Below the pieces are notes generated by a model. That model saw only the letters and a list, made by a program, of their open reading frames with translations. It did no database searches and was not told where the DNA came from. The translations under genes and the position numbers were made by a program. From Caulobacter sp. 32-67-35 (GTDB taxonomy: Bacteria > Pseudomonadota > Alphaproteobacteria > Caulobacterales > Caulobacteraceae), in the NCBI GenBank assembly GCA_002280875.1, contig NCEV01000009.1:1-64000 (forward strand): a stretch of 64,000 nucleotides of DNA. The letters run 5' to 3'. Below, one piece after another: positions 35,610 through 42,716 of the stretch; the first letter of the stretch is position 1, and each line of letters begins with the position of its first letter.

Positions 35610-36086
35610 ATGGCCAGCAATCACAACAAGAAGGGGCGATCAAAGACCGGCAGCTTCGTCATGCTCCAAAGGTTCATGATGGACTCGCCGGCATGGGGCG
35701 ACCTCACCCCTGCAGCCCGGTCGATCTATCTGGAGGTGGCGAAGCTCTACAACGGCAGGAACAATGGTTTCATTGCGCTGTCGGTTCGGGATGCTGCCGA
35801 GCGGTGCCGTGTAAACAAGGATACCGCCGCCAAGAGCCTGGCGCTGCTGCAAGGGCACGGGTTCATTGAATGCGTCACGCCGGGTGGTTTCAGCCGGAAG
35901 ATCAGGCACGCGACCGAATGGCGGTTGTCGATCGAGCGTTGCGACAAGACGCAAGCGTTGCCGACGAAGGCCTTCATGAGGTGGCGACCACCGCCGGGCG
36001 AATGCAAAACACGGTCCGGAAATAGTGCTCTATCGGTCCCCTCATTTGGGACAGTGACGCCGTTTCCGACCCCGAAAAGGGCCTGA
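35610..36086 (+). CDS. Rep/HTH-like island protein
   Basis: 158 residues from ATG 35610 (MASNHNKKGRSKTGSFVMLQ). The core DSPAWGDLTPAARSIYLEVA, YNGRNNGFIALSVRDAAERC, and NKDTAAKSLALLQGHGFIEC is a winged-helix arrangement like plasmid replication initiators and recurs on many alphaproteobacterial islands. The C-terminal tail lies over the first GGTCCC palindrome at 36034. Function is not established; replication or copy control of the excised circle is the best guess. Confidence 0.7.
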   Translation: MASNHNKKGRSKTGSFVMLQRFMMDSPAWGDLTPAARSIYLEVAKLYNGRNNGFIALSVRDAAERCRVNKDTAAKSLALLQGHGFIECVTPGGFSRKIRHATEWRLSIERCDKTQALPTKAFMRWRPPPGECKTRSGNSALSVPSFGTVTPFPTPKRA

Positions 36087-36149
36087 CGGTCCCCTCGTTT
36101 GGGACCGTGGCGGGCGTTTTCGGCCAATCACGGTCCCCTCGTTTCGGAC
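36034..36149. repeat. Three GGTCCC inverted-repeat units
   Basis: CGGTCCCCTC-A/G-TTTGGGAC-like units at 36034-36052, 36087-36106 and 36131-36149. Each is an inverted repeat (GGTCCC, 7-nt spacer, GGGACC; the second is perfect, the others have changes in the right arm). They start inside the Rep-like gene and continue beyond it. Confidence 0.7.
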
Positions 36150-36553
36150 ACATATACAATCTAGCCATAGGCGGTAGCGAAGCCGGGAGCGTAGCGCGCC
36201 CCCCATAGGGCGCCGTAGCGAGCGAGCGGCTTCGCGGAGGCGACCACCGCCCCGCAGGTCGTCAATCACGCTCGCACGCGCGTAGGCCGCTGAAACCTGC
36301 TGAAACCTTCCCGGCGGTGGTTCGTCAAAGGCTCCCGCGCGTAGGCCCTGCGAACCGCGCTGCGAACCTGAAAGCGCCTCTCGCTGGGCCAATCGGTCTA
36401 GCCTCTGTCTATGTTGGCGGGCCGGCGCCGTCAGAGGAGATGACCCCAACGACGCATGAAGGTCGCGGCCGCCATGCTTTCAAATGCTGTATCCGCCTGT
36501 TCCCAAGCGGCCATCAGTCGCTCCCGGTTCGCCCCTCTCGGCATTGGCTTGCC
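36087..36553. other. 467-bp repeat-rich non-coding region of the island
   Basis: Between convergent genes. Besides the GGTCCC units it holds a tandem 10-bp repeat (GCTGAAACCT at 36289-36298 and 36299-36308), related CTGCGAACC copies at 36348 and 36360, and a repeated GCGCGTAGGCC. Its position next to a Rep-like gene makes it the best candidate for an origin of replication or transfer on the island. No protein gene is supported here. Confidence 0.45.
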
Positions 36554-37027
36554 CTAGTCGGGCCATAGACGCTTTTGAAGCTCGCGCGCCCGATCACGCA
36601 TCCGGCCGAGTTGATCTTCGGACTGCGATTGGTAGGTGAGCCGGTGCGCCTGGCGGGAGGCGAACACGCCACCGACCATCGGCAGGACTTCGCACCGCCG
36701 GCCATGCTTGGGGCAGAGGAAATAATACCGCCGCCCGCCGTAGCGCATGGGGCGACTGTCTAGCCTGATCTCCTGCACGCGCGGGTCGCCGTTCAGGTTG
36801 AACCGGACCACCACAAAGCCCGCGTCAGGATCGGCTAGGTTCACCGTGACGCCCACGCTCCCGGTTTCCTCGCCCGTTGCCCTCCGATGCCACCGCTGGA
36901 CGCCAGACGTGACTGCGCCAGGCACTAGGAAGCCTTGACGACGCATCACCCGCAGATCGAGCCGAATGGCAGCATCGACCGTTCCCCGGTTTCGCTCCCG
37001 GTATCTGCCCGAATTACTGCCGCCCAT
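36554..37027 (-). CDS. Conserved island protein, zinc-finger-like
   Basis: 157 residues beginning MGGSNSGRYRERNRGTVDAA; middle contains GGRRYYFLCPKHGRRCEVL, a CPxxGRRC-type motif, and the end ASRQAHRLTYQSQSEDQLGR. Proteins with this architecture (GGSxSGR start, RLDLR, Cys pair, YxSQ-E) are common on alphaproteobacterial islands and lack an assigned function. Tandem TGTCAT repeats lie 81-110 bp upstream of its start. Confidence 0.75.
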   Translation of the reverse strand: MGGSNSGRYRERNRGTVDAAIRLDLRVMRRQGFLVPGAVTSGVQRWHRRATGEETGSVGVTVNLADPDAGFVVVRFNLNGDPRVQEIRLDSRPMRYGGRRYYFLCPKHGRRCEVLPMVGGVFASRQAHRLTYQSQSEDQLGRMRDRARELQKRLWPD

Positions 37028-37107
37028 ATTTTCCGAAATCCTTTGGCTAAGGGGCTATTCTATCAGTCTCTGGTCTAGCGGGCGTCGCCGCCCCCTGCCG
37101 CGATCCT

Positions 37108-37137
37108 TGTCATTTCCTGTCATTTTCTGTCATGCGC
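37108..37137. repeat. Three tandem 10-bp TGTCAT repeats
   Basis: TGTCATTTCC, TGTCATTTTC, TGTCATGCGC in direct succession, exactly one helical turn apart, in the gap between 37162 and 37027. Candidate regulator-binding array for the leftward gene. Confidence 0.6.
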
Positions 37138-37161
37138 TAGGGGGCGGTTCCTGAGCGGTAG

Positions 37162-37827
37162 CTAGGAGCTGAGGGGCGATCGCATCGGTTGAACGTCGGC
37201 CAAGATGGCCTGTGCCCACTTCGTGCCATAGGCGTTGAGCGCATCTTGATCGTCGATGAACCGCGCGGCGACCTCGGCTTTTGCGGCGAACCCTTCACGC
37301 GTCTTGGGCCGATAGGCGCGGATCTGATCCAGGATCGCGTCTTCGGCCTCCAGAGCATGCTCAGCCGCCGCTTCGGCGGCAACGGCGTTGGCTTCGCGTT
37401 CGGCGGCCTGGGCACGTTTCCTGTACGCGGTCAGGGCACCGACGACCTCGACGCAACGGGCATGATGGGCGGCCGGGATCGGGTAGTGCAGGCGGGGAAG
37501 CAGCGCGTCGCGAGCGGCTAAGCAGGCGTCGAGATCGCCGTAGAACGGCTCGCTTACATCGTCGCCTACTGGCAGGCCAGCAAACCAATCGGAGGTGCGT
37601 TTGCGCAGCGCGCCTGGCGGCTGGCCGAGGAGTTGCTTGTACCTCTGATATGCCGCCGTCGAGGCGACATCGGCCTGGGCATGCGCGTCGCCTGCGGCCT
37701 TTAGGGCTCTGATCAGCGTGAAAAGTGCTGCGTCTTCGGCAGCGGTACCGAAGGCGGCAGCCGGCGCCGAGATGGCGGCGACAGCGAGGCCTGCCCCGAA
37801 GAGGGCGCGGCGGGTTGGAGCAGCCAT
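37162..37827 (-). CDS. Exported helical protein with Tat-like signal
   Basis: 221 residues. N-terminus MAAPTRRALFGAGLAVAAIS has a TRRALFG twin-arginine-like motif and an AAAFG cleavage region. The mature part is almost all helix with long Ala/Glu stretches (EREANAVAAEAAAEHALEAE), suggesting coiled coil. Its start overlaps the preceding stop (TGATG). No family assigned. Third gene of the 38461-37162 operon. Confidence 0.65.
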   Translation of the reverse strand: MAAPTRRALFGAGLAVAAISAPAAAFGTAAEDAALFTLIRALKAAGDAHAQADVASTAAYQRYKQLLGQPPGALRKRTSDWFAGLPVGDDVSEPFYGDLDACLAARDALLPRLHYPIPAAHHARCVEVVGALTAYRKRAQAAEREANAVAAEAAAEHALEAEDAILDQIRAYRPKTREGFAAKAEVAARFIDDQDALNAYGTKWAQAILADVQPMRSPLSS

Positions 37828-38075
37828 CAGTTAGCCCTCCCCATGACGGGAGCGCACATGATCCTCGCGGCCTTGCGGACCGCAGCCGCCTGTTCCGGGG
37901 ACTTGGCCCCGTCGAAAGACTTCTGAAACTGGCGCATGAACGAGCGGCGCACGTCCCTGTCCATGGCGTCGATTATGGTTCCGACCAGGGCGATCAGAAC
38001 TTCGGTTTCGGTCGGCTCCGGTGCCTCGATGGGAGGCGGCGTCGGGCGCGTGAATTGGATGATCTGGGCGCTCAT
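37827..38075 (-). CDS. Small island protein, second in leftward operon
   Basis: 82 residues: MSAQIIQFTRPTPPPIEAPE, then a helical TETEVLIALVGTIIDAMDRD and RRSFMRQFQKSFDGA. The MSAQIIQF start recurs among small proteins of alphaproteobacterial mobile DNA. It overlaps the upstream gene by four bases. Function unknown. Confidence 0.65.
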   Translation of the reverse strand: MSAQIIQFTRPTPPPIEAPEPTETEVLIALVGTIIDAMDRDVRRSFMRQFQKSFDGAKSPEQAAAVRKAARIMCAPVMGRAN

Positions 38076-38461
38076 GCCAGCACCAGTGCGCGAGCAGCGT
38101 TTGGGGCCGGGCCTCGCTTCGGAGCGCGAGCAACGGCGGGGTCGGTGGCGTCGCCTTTCCAGCGGGGGAACAGCTTCGCCATCATGGCGCTGGTCAGCAT
38201 CTCGGCGGCGGCTTCCGCGTTCGCGCCGCCGTACATCGTGACCTTCACGGCACCTGTGAAACGACCGCGCGCGTCGCGGAGCATCACGGTCTTGACGCTG
38301 CGGGCGCGAGCGGCGAGATCGGCGCGGGCCGCAACGGCCTGTGCCATGGTCACTGGCTTGTAAACCGAGGCGCTGGGAGCGCGCGGCGTGTTGAGACCGG
38401 CGAGAGCGGCTTCAAGGTTCGCCATGGTGCTGGCGGTCGGCGAGAAGGTTTGAAGTTCCAT
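38072..38461 (-). CDS. First gene of island cargo operon, unknown function
   Basis: 129 residues: MELQTFSPTASTMANLEAAL then a basic, beta-rich centre (SVKTVMLRDARGRFTGAVKV, TMYGGANAEAAAEML). The start lies 50 bp from the nearer of two palindromic operators, so expression is probably controlled by the divergent regulator at 38611. No family recognised. Confidence 0.65.
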   Translation of the reverse strand: MELQTFSPTASTMANLEAALAGLNTPRAPSASVYKPVTMAQAVAARADLAARARSVKTVMLRDARGRFTGAVKVTMYGGANAEAAAEMLTSAMMAKLFPRWKGDATDPAVARAPKRGPAPNAARALVLA

Positions 38462-38511
38462 AATGTGGCCCCTGGACCTAACGCTCCGGGCCTAGCGCCC
38501 TTGAGCAATGT

Positions 38512-38565
38512 CCTAATTTTAGGTCTAGCCATCCTCCCTGTCAACAGTCTCGCCCTAAAACTAGG
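38512..38565. promoter_or_regulatory. Two palindromic operators in divergent control region
   Basis: CCTAATTTTAGG (38512-38523) and CCTAAAACTAGG (38554-38565), spaced 42 bp start to start, in the 149-bp gap between the leftward cargo operon and the rightward HTH gene. They share the half-site CCTAA. Layout matches a phage-like immunity switch. Binding by the 38611 product is inferred. Confidence 0.6.
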
Positions 38566-38610
38566 ACGAAAATTGTTTGATTGGTCGGATTTATGGCCTA
38601 TTAGAAGGCC

Positions 38611-38850
38611 ATGGACCCGACCATTCTAAAGCGAGCTGGCGAAGCCCTATTCGGGAACCAGTGGCAGACCCCCTTGGCCGAGGCCCTAGGCGTTTCTGAT
38701 CGCACCATGCGCCGGTGGGTCGCCGGTCAATCAAAAGTTCCTAACGGCGTAATTGCCGATGTAGAGCGGGCTGCACGTCAGCGCGTCGCAGACATCTATG
38801 CCTTTATGGCCGAATTGACGGCCACGGCAGCCAAGGGCGGCGAGGCCTAG
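38611..38850 (+). CDS. YdaS/Cro-like HTH regulator of the island
   Basis: 79 residues; DNA-binding core FGNQWQTPLAEALGVSDRTM then RRWVAGQSKVPNGVIADVER, resembling YdaS/Cro-type prophage regulators. It is transcribed away from the cargo operon and the two operators lie just upstream. Probably sets the on/off state of the 38461-37162 operon and its own gene. Confidence 0.75.
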   Translation: MDPTILKRAGEALFGNQWQTPLAEALGVSDRTMRRWVAGQSKVPNGVIADVERAARQRVADIYAFMAELTATAAKGGEA

Positions 38851-39028
38851 TGGCCGGCACGCCTATAGATCGCTGGGGCGTTCGGAGCGCCGATCAAACC
38901 GACACTGAGATCTGAGACCCGCAGGGACCTGTCGGCCGCCCTCGCGCGTGCGCGTATTGGTCCGCAAATTCCTCGCGAACCTTGGCTCGGCAGACCGTCC
39001 CGCGTGGTGACGTCAGGAAAACCTTGCC

Positions 39029-39049
39029 GAGGCCTGTAGCGCAGGCCTC
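39029..39049. terminator. Hairpin between two island genes
   Basis: GAGGCCTG (39029-39036), loop TAGCG, CAGGCCTC (39042-39049): perfect 8-bp arms. No T-run follows. It lies 180 bp beyond the regulator gene and may end its transcript. Confidence 0.4.
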
Positions 39050-39115
39050 CGTCACCTCGCCTTGTCAGATCGCGGTTTGCTGGCGAACATGCCGTCGATG
39101 GGCGGAGGCGCTACC

Positions 39116-39487
39116 ATGCGGCGAAATCGGGATCTTGAGCGCTGGGCTATGGAGAGGCGCGAGGAGGTCGAGCAAGTCGATCTGTCTGAGGTCTACGGCA
39201 GGGTCGATCCCAGCGGCCAGGTGATGGATGGCTGGGCCGGCATCAGCGTCAGCTCGTCGAACAACGAGCGCGGCCGGTCAGCGGTGGAGATCGACGTGCG
39301 GCCAGTTCTGCTGGGCCGTGTTGAGGTGCGGGTGAAGACGACATCCAGAAAGCCCGGCGCTGGCAAAGACCATTCCAAGTCGCTCTACGTAAACGCCACG
39401 CCGGAGGCGATCCGCGACTTTGCCGGTCGCCTCATGAAGTGTGCCGACCTCGCCGAGCGCAACAAGCTGAAGCCGCGTCCTGTCTGA
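39116..39487 (+). CDS. Island protein of unknown function
   Basis: 123 residues from ATG 39116 (MRRNRDLERWAMERREEVEQ); ATG 39089 would add nine residues. The acidic/basic N-terminal helix is followed by a beta-rich region (AVEIDVRPVLLGRVEVRVKT) and a helix (ATPEAIRDFAGRLMKCADLA). No motif recognised. Codon use is like its neighbours. Confidence 0.55.
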   Translation: MRRNRDLERWAMERREEVEQVDLSEVYGRVDPSGQVMDGWAGISVSSSNNERGRSAVEIDVRPVLLGRVEVRVKTTSRKPGAGKDHSKSLYVNATPEAIRDFAGRLMKCADLAERNKLKPRPV

Positions 39488-39661
39488 CAGCGCTCGACGC
39501 GCGTTGGGTAATTGCCGGCTGAAGCATGCCTGGTGAAGCGCCCAGCAGTGCGCAAGCCGGAAGCCCGGGCAACTAAAAAGCCTGCCGGTTAGGGCGGTCT
39601 GGGTCGGAGATCGATGGCGTGATAGAGTGCTGAACGTAGGGGTGGGCGCAAGGTGAAGGGT

Positions 39662-39835
39662 ATGCGAAACGACGCAGCCATGAAGTGGGCCTCACGCATC
39701 GCCATTCCGATTACGTGCCTGATCTGTCTGTTCGGCTTTTGGCGCTTATCGCCAGGCGTCACCTTCATCGTGGCGCTGGTGGCGCTGATTGGGCTCGTTG
39801 CCGCTCTATGGATCGCAGGTAAGGAAGAGAACTAG
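39662..39835 (+). CDS. Small two-helix membrane protein
   Basis: 57 residues from ATG 39662 (in-frame GTG at 39653 possible). Two hydrophobic segments: IAIPITCLICLFGFW and TFIVALVALIGLVAALWIAG. The upstream sequence GCAAGGTGAAGG provides a purine-rich ribosome-binding site. Function unknown; ends four bases into the convergent frameshifted gene. Confidence 0.6.
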   Translation: MRNDAAMKWASRIAIPITCLICLFGFWRLSPGVTFIVALVALIGLVAALWIAGKEEN

Positions 39836-40685
39836 TCGGTACCGGGCGCTAGCACGCGCACGACGGACCTGCCTCCGCGCTGGACCTTCCATTCACCGTC
39901 GACCAGTTCCTCTTTGACTTCGAGGCGTAAGCGCATCGGGATGCCTTCCCGCATCTCCATATAGTTCCCAGAGCCGATTGCCTCCAGGACGACTGGGTCG
40001 CGCATGATGGCCTCAAATTCCGGCAGACCCTCAACCTTGAAGGTCCACGGACGCTGCGTATGCGTAAGGGTGGGGCGGACTAGCACAACGTCAACGATCG
40101 GATTGGTGATGCGCGGTTCGACCTTCGCTGGCTCAATCTCCCAAAGACCGCCAGCCTCTGCGAGCTGGGCACCATGGCTATCGGCTCACCACCGGGAAGT
40201 TCCTTGATCCCTACAGCCGTGATCGAAGGGTCGGCCTCAATCGTCCGGTAGAATTTCTTCCTAGCGACTATGACATCGGGATCGCTCCTCGCCTGTTCGG
40301 CGAGTTTATTCAGCACGGCGCGATCTTCGTCGGTGAAGTCTGGGTCGCCGAAATAGAAATCGTAGGTTGGTGGGCCTGTGAAGATCAAAAAGCCGGCGAT
40401 AGCTATGGCGAGTTTTTTCGTCCTGGGAAGTTTCGATCCACCCCGCTCAAGACGCTCCAAGCGAGCTTCGATGTTATTCTCAACCCACTCCATAACGGCG
40501 TTGAGGATGAGGCTGGACTCGTCAGCATCGACGATCTGGACCTTGATCTGGGCTTCAGGGTCCAAGGCGCGCGCAGATGCTCGCATGCCCTCGACCCACG
40601 CCAATGAAGCACGAGCAACAACCTCAAGGTCGGCCTTCTCGCCCGCCTTCAGTTGAAAGTAGAGGCTTACCCGGTCGTCTGACAT
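39832..40685 (-). pseudogene. Frameshifted island gene (membrane protein)
   Basis: Two overlapping frames read as one protein of about 280 residues. Codons from 40685 give MSDDRVSLYFQLKAGEKADL, one membrane helix (KKLAIAIAGFLIFTGPPTYD), then DPDVIVARKKFYRTIEADPS; at about 40156-40166 the sense switches frame, and the second frame continues AQLAEAGGLWEIEPAKVEPR to VVRVLAPGTD at 39832. In the first frame the tail turns to Arg-rich nonsense and stops at 40080. Loss of one 7-base unit in a CTCGCAG repeat would explain it. Function of the intact protein unknown. Confidence 0.75.
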
Positions 40686-40708
40686 TCACACCTCCAAGGG
40701 CCGGGCGG

Positions 40709-41422
40709 TCACTGAGGGCCGGGCGCAGCGAGCGGCTTGACGACCTGATAGTGGATGCTCGTGTTGGTGGCCTTCAGCACCTTGAGCCGGGCGCCGCGGA
40801 ATCCGATCTCATCGCCCTCGCCCAGGTCATAGGTAAGCTCTTGCGAGAAAGCCGGGCGCGCCATGTCGCGAATGAACTCGCGGTAGGAAAGGCTGACCGT
40901 GCCTTTGGACACGCCGGTATAGGAGAGGGTGACGCGGAAACCATCGGCGGACACTTCGGCAATTCCAGCGTCTGTGATTTTCGGCTGTGACAGCGAGCCG
41001 CTCGCGCGCATACCGAGATCGTTTTCCCAGTAGGCCCGGGGGGTATCGGGCGCGTCGGAAGGGACCAAGATTCCGCCCTTCGGCCAGGGCATGTTCATGC
41101 CTAGCGCGTTCAGCGTAACCCCGCCGACCGCCTCGTAGTACCTGCCCTTGTCGTTTTCGACAGCGAGAGCATAGAGGCCCGGTGCCAAGACGATCTTGTT
41201 GCCAAGTGCGGATCCAGACTTGATCGGCTCGAGCAGTCGCAGCGACTGACCTGCGTAGTACCGCTCCAGGATCATCACGGGTTGGCCGATCTCAGCTTCG
41301 ACTTCCTCGCCAACGGCTGGAAAGCTTCGCTCGTGGAGTCGCAACGGCACACTCGCGCCGACGGCTAGCGCGGACGAGGACAGAAGGCAGAGCGTGAAAG
41401 CTATAGCCGCCGCGCGAACCAT
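40709..41422 (-). CDS. Secreted island protein of unknown function
   Basis: 237 residues with a standard signal peptide (MVRAAAIAFTLCLLSSSALA). The mature part is beta-rich, with GQSLRLLEPIKSGSALGNKI, LAPGLYALAVENDKGRYYEA, and a paired RVTLSYTGVSKGTVSLSYRE. No catalytic motif. It lies 24 bp upstream of the frameshifted gene on the same strand. Confidence 0.65.
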   Translation of the reverse strand: MVRAAAIAFTLCLLSSSALAVGASVPLRLHERSFPAVGEEVEAEIGQPVMILERYYAGQSLRLLEPIKSGSALGNKIVLAPGLYALAVENDKGRYYEAVGGVTLNALGMNMPWPKGGILVPSDAPDTPRAYWENDLGMRASGSLSQPKITDAGIAEVSADGFRVTLSYTGVSKGTVSLSYREFIRDMARPAFSQELTYDLGEGDEIGFRGARLKVLKATNTSIHYQVVKPLAAPGPQ

Positions 41423-41443
41423 ACCGGCCTCCCTCTCTGATTG

Positions 41444-41662
41444 TTACGCTGGGTTAAGGGGGCGGCGCAGGTAGCCATAATGCACTGTTCCCGCCATGCA
41501 GCCGCTGACCAGGTCCCAGCCCTTGGCGGCGTGCTCGTTCAGCGTCTTGTCGAACTGGGCCGCCCCGAGGATGGCGAGGGTCTTATATTCGAACCGGTGG
41601 GTGTATTGGCCATCGCGCGAGTCTTGCTCTGCGACCACTGGTGCCTTCTTGCCCCCAAACAT
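41444..41662 (-). CDS. DUF4177-like small protein
   Basis: 72 residues from ATG 41662 (MFGGKKAPVVAEQDSRDGQY). YEYKTLAI-type strand (HRFEYKTLAILG), then FDKTLNEHAAKGWDLVSG and VHYGYLRRPL, the pattern of DUF4177. Family function unknown. Immediately upstream of the secreted-protein gene (21 bp). Confidence 0.7.
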   Translation of the reverse strand: MFGGKKAPVVAEQDSRDGQYTHRFEYKTLAILGAAQFDKTLNEHAAKGWDLVSGCMAGTVHYGYLRRPLNPA

Positions 41663-41897
41663 GATCGCTCCCCAACCAGCCTTCGCTTGATGGTTGATCG
41701 TCACCGTTCAGCGCGACCTTGGCAAGAGGGGCGAGGCGCTATGCGACGTCCTTAACTTAACGGGATCGCTGTATCCCTCACCGAGAAGCGAAGTCCATCG
41801 GCCGGCCTACGTAGAAAAGACCCGACTGTTGAACGGCCAGCCTTCGACCGAAAGCGATGCGGCGCCCATCTCAAGACCGATCGGTCGGTCCGCCACA

Positions 41898-41935
41898 CAC
41901 CACCTGCCGGCCGCCGAAAGTGCCGGCAGGTGGTG
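41898..41935. repeat. Perfect 14-bp inverted repeat
   Basis: CACCACCTGCCGGC pairs with GCCGGCAGGTGGTG across a 10-nt loop. Could terminate transcription at the island edge or act in recombination. Its right arm overlaps the first right-end GTGGTGACC unit. Confidence 0.65.
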
Positions 41936-41949
41936 ACCATGTGATGACC
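41930..41949 (+). repeat. Right arm-type repeats for integrase
   Basis: GTGGTGACC (41930-41938) and GTGATGACC (41941-41949), again with an 11-bp period and the same orientation as the left-end pair at 32346-32365. The right pair ends 86 bp before the attR core. Confidence 0.6.
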
Positions 41950-42035
41950 TTGTACCGCAATAGCCTATGGATCTAGTGCGTAGTTGCTTGAAAAATATAG
42001 ACAAAATGGACCTTAAGATCGCCAGTTCAATATCC

Positions 42036-42064
42036 TCTACTGGGATATCGAGCTGGAGGCGTGA
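42036..42064 (+). repeat. attR core and original HNH gene end
   Basis: Second copy of the att core. It still encodes LYWDIELEA and a stop (GCG TGA) but is detached from the gene. Differences from attL (GAG for GAA, GCG TGA for GCC TAG) are all synonymous. This is the chromosome's own 3' end before insertion. Confidence 0.85.
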
Positions 42065-42077
42065 GGCGGCTCTAGTG

Positions 42078-42386
42078 TCAGGTGATGTGCTTGACGCTGA
42101 CAGGGTCGCTGGCCGGGAAGCTTTCTTCCAGGCCTTCGTCTAGCAGGGCTTCCTGGCGGTCTTCAGCCAGATCGACATGGTCAGTCAGCTGGTCGTGCTT
42201 TTCACCTTCGGGCAAAGGTTCAACCACGCGGCTGGCAGGGGTGTCTTCCTTCTGGAAGGCCTCCTTGACGTCGGCCTCGCTGACGCGGTCTTCGGGATGG
42301 CCGGTTTGGCCCAGGTCCTGAGCCTGTGACCAGTCGCCGAGTACGCCGGGCGCTGACGCGTCTTGTGTCTGCTTGGTGTCGGTCAT
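42078..42386 (-). CDS. Small acidic protein, function unknown
   Basis: 102 residues, very acidic and hydrophilic (MTDTKQTQDASAPGVLGDWS; EALLDEGLEESFPASDPVSV). The EESFPASDP ending recurs in small alphaproteobacterial proteins of unknown role. First gene right of the island, on the opposite strand. Confidence 0.6.
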   Translation of the reverse strand: MTDTKQTQDASAPGVLGDWSQAQDLGQTGHPEDRVSEADVKEAFQKEDTPASRVVEPLPEGEKHDQLTDHVDLAEDRQEALLDEGLEESFPASDPVSVKHIT

Positions 42387-42494
42387 GATCAGGTCCTCTG
42401 ATGAGGAGGGCTAACGTTTCGCAGCTCCGCTTGTTCCGAAGGGCCCGACAGAACAACATCTCGCCGTTGAGGTCCGTCTCCTGTACTGTGAGGC

Positions 42495-42716
42495 ATGACC
42501 AATAGACCAACGACTCTCGAACGCGCCTTCCAGCTGGCGCGGTCCGGCGAATATTCAACGATCTCCGACATCCGGCGGCAGTTGAAGATCGAAGGCTTTT
42601 CCGATGCGCCAAGCCAGATCAGCGGCCCGTCCATGCTGAAGCAGCTTCGTAAGCTTTGCGAGACCGCCAGGCCGGAAGAGGCCGCAGTGGTCGAGCCGGT
42701 GCTGGACGCGCAATAG
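42495..42716 (+). CDS. Small hypothetical protein
   Basis: 73 residues: MTNRPTTLERAFQLARSGEY, then STISDIRRQLKIEGFSDAPS, which resembles a short DNA-binding helix pair (ERAFxLAxSG, IRxxLKxEG). Similar short proteins are frequent in alphaproteobacteria; role unknown. Directly followed by the next gene (TAG-ATG). Confidence 0.6.
   Translation: MTNRPTTLERAFQLARSGEYSTISDIRRQLKIEGFSDAPSQISGPSMLKQLRKLCETARPEEAAVVEPVLDAQ

Larger units (their letters stand above)
41663..42035. other. 373-bp right-end control region of the island
   Basis: No gene supported. It contains a perfect 14-bp inverted repeat (41898-41911 with 41922-41935, 10-nt loop), a GACCGATCGGTC-like palindrome before it, the right arm repeats (41930-41949) and an AT-rich run just before attR. 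This organisation fits an attachment-site region. Confidence 0.5.
32237..42051. mobile_element. Integrated genomic island, about 9.8 kb
   Basis: Bounded by att repeats in the HNH gene, with a tyrosine integrase next to the left end. Contents in order: integrase, unknown protein, AlpA-like HTH protein, small HTH, PC4-like protein, Rep/HTH-like protein, a repeat-rich non-coding segment, a leftward run of cargo genes, a divergent regulator, small membrane and secreted proteins, and one frameshifted gene. No terminase, capsid, tail, relaxase or type IV secretion genes are seen. Best described as an integrative, possibly satellite-like or mobilisable island. Confidence 0.85.

Noticed and set aside
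36042-36449. 135-codon minus-strand frame over the repeat region
   Set aside because: Arg-rich composition, stretches over repeats, no start signals.
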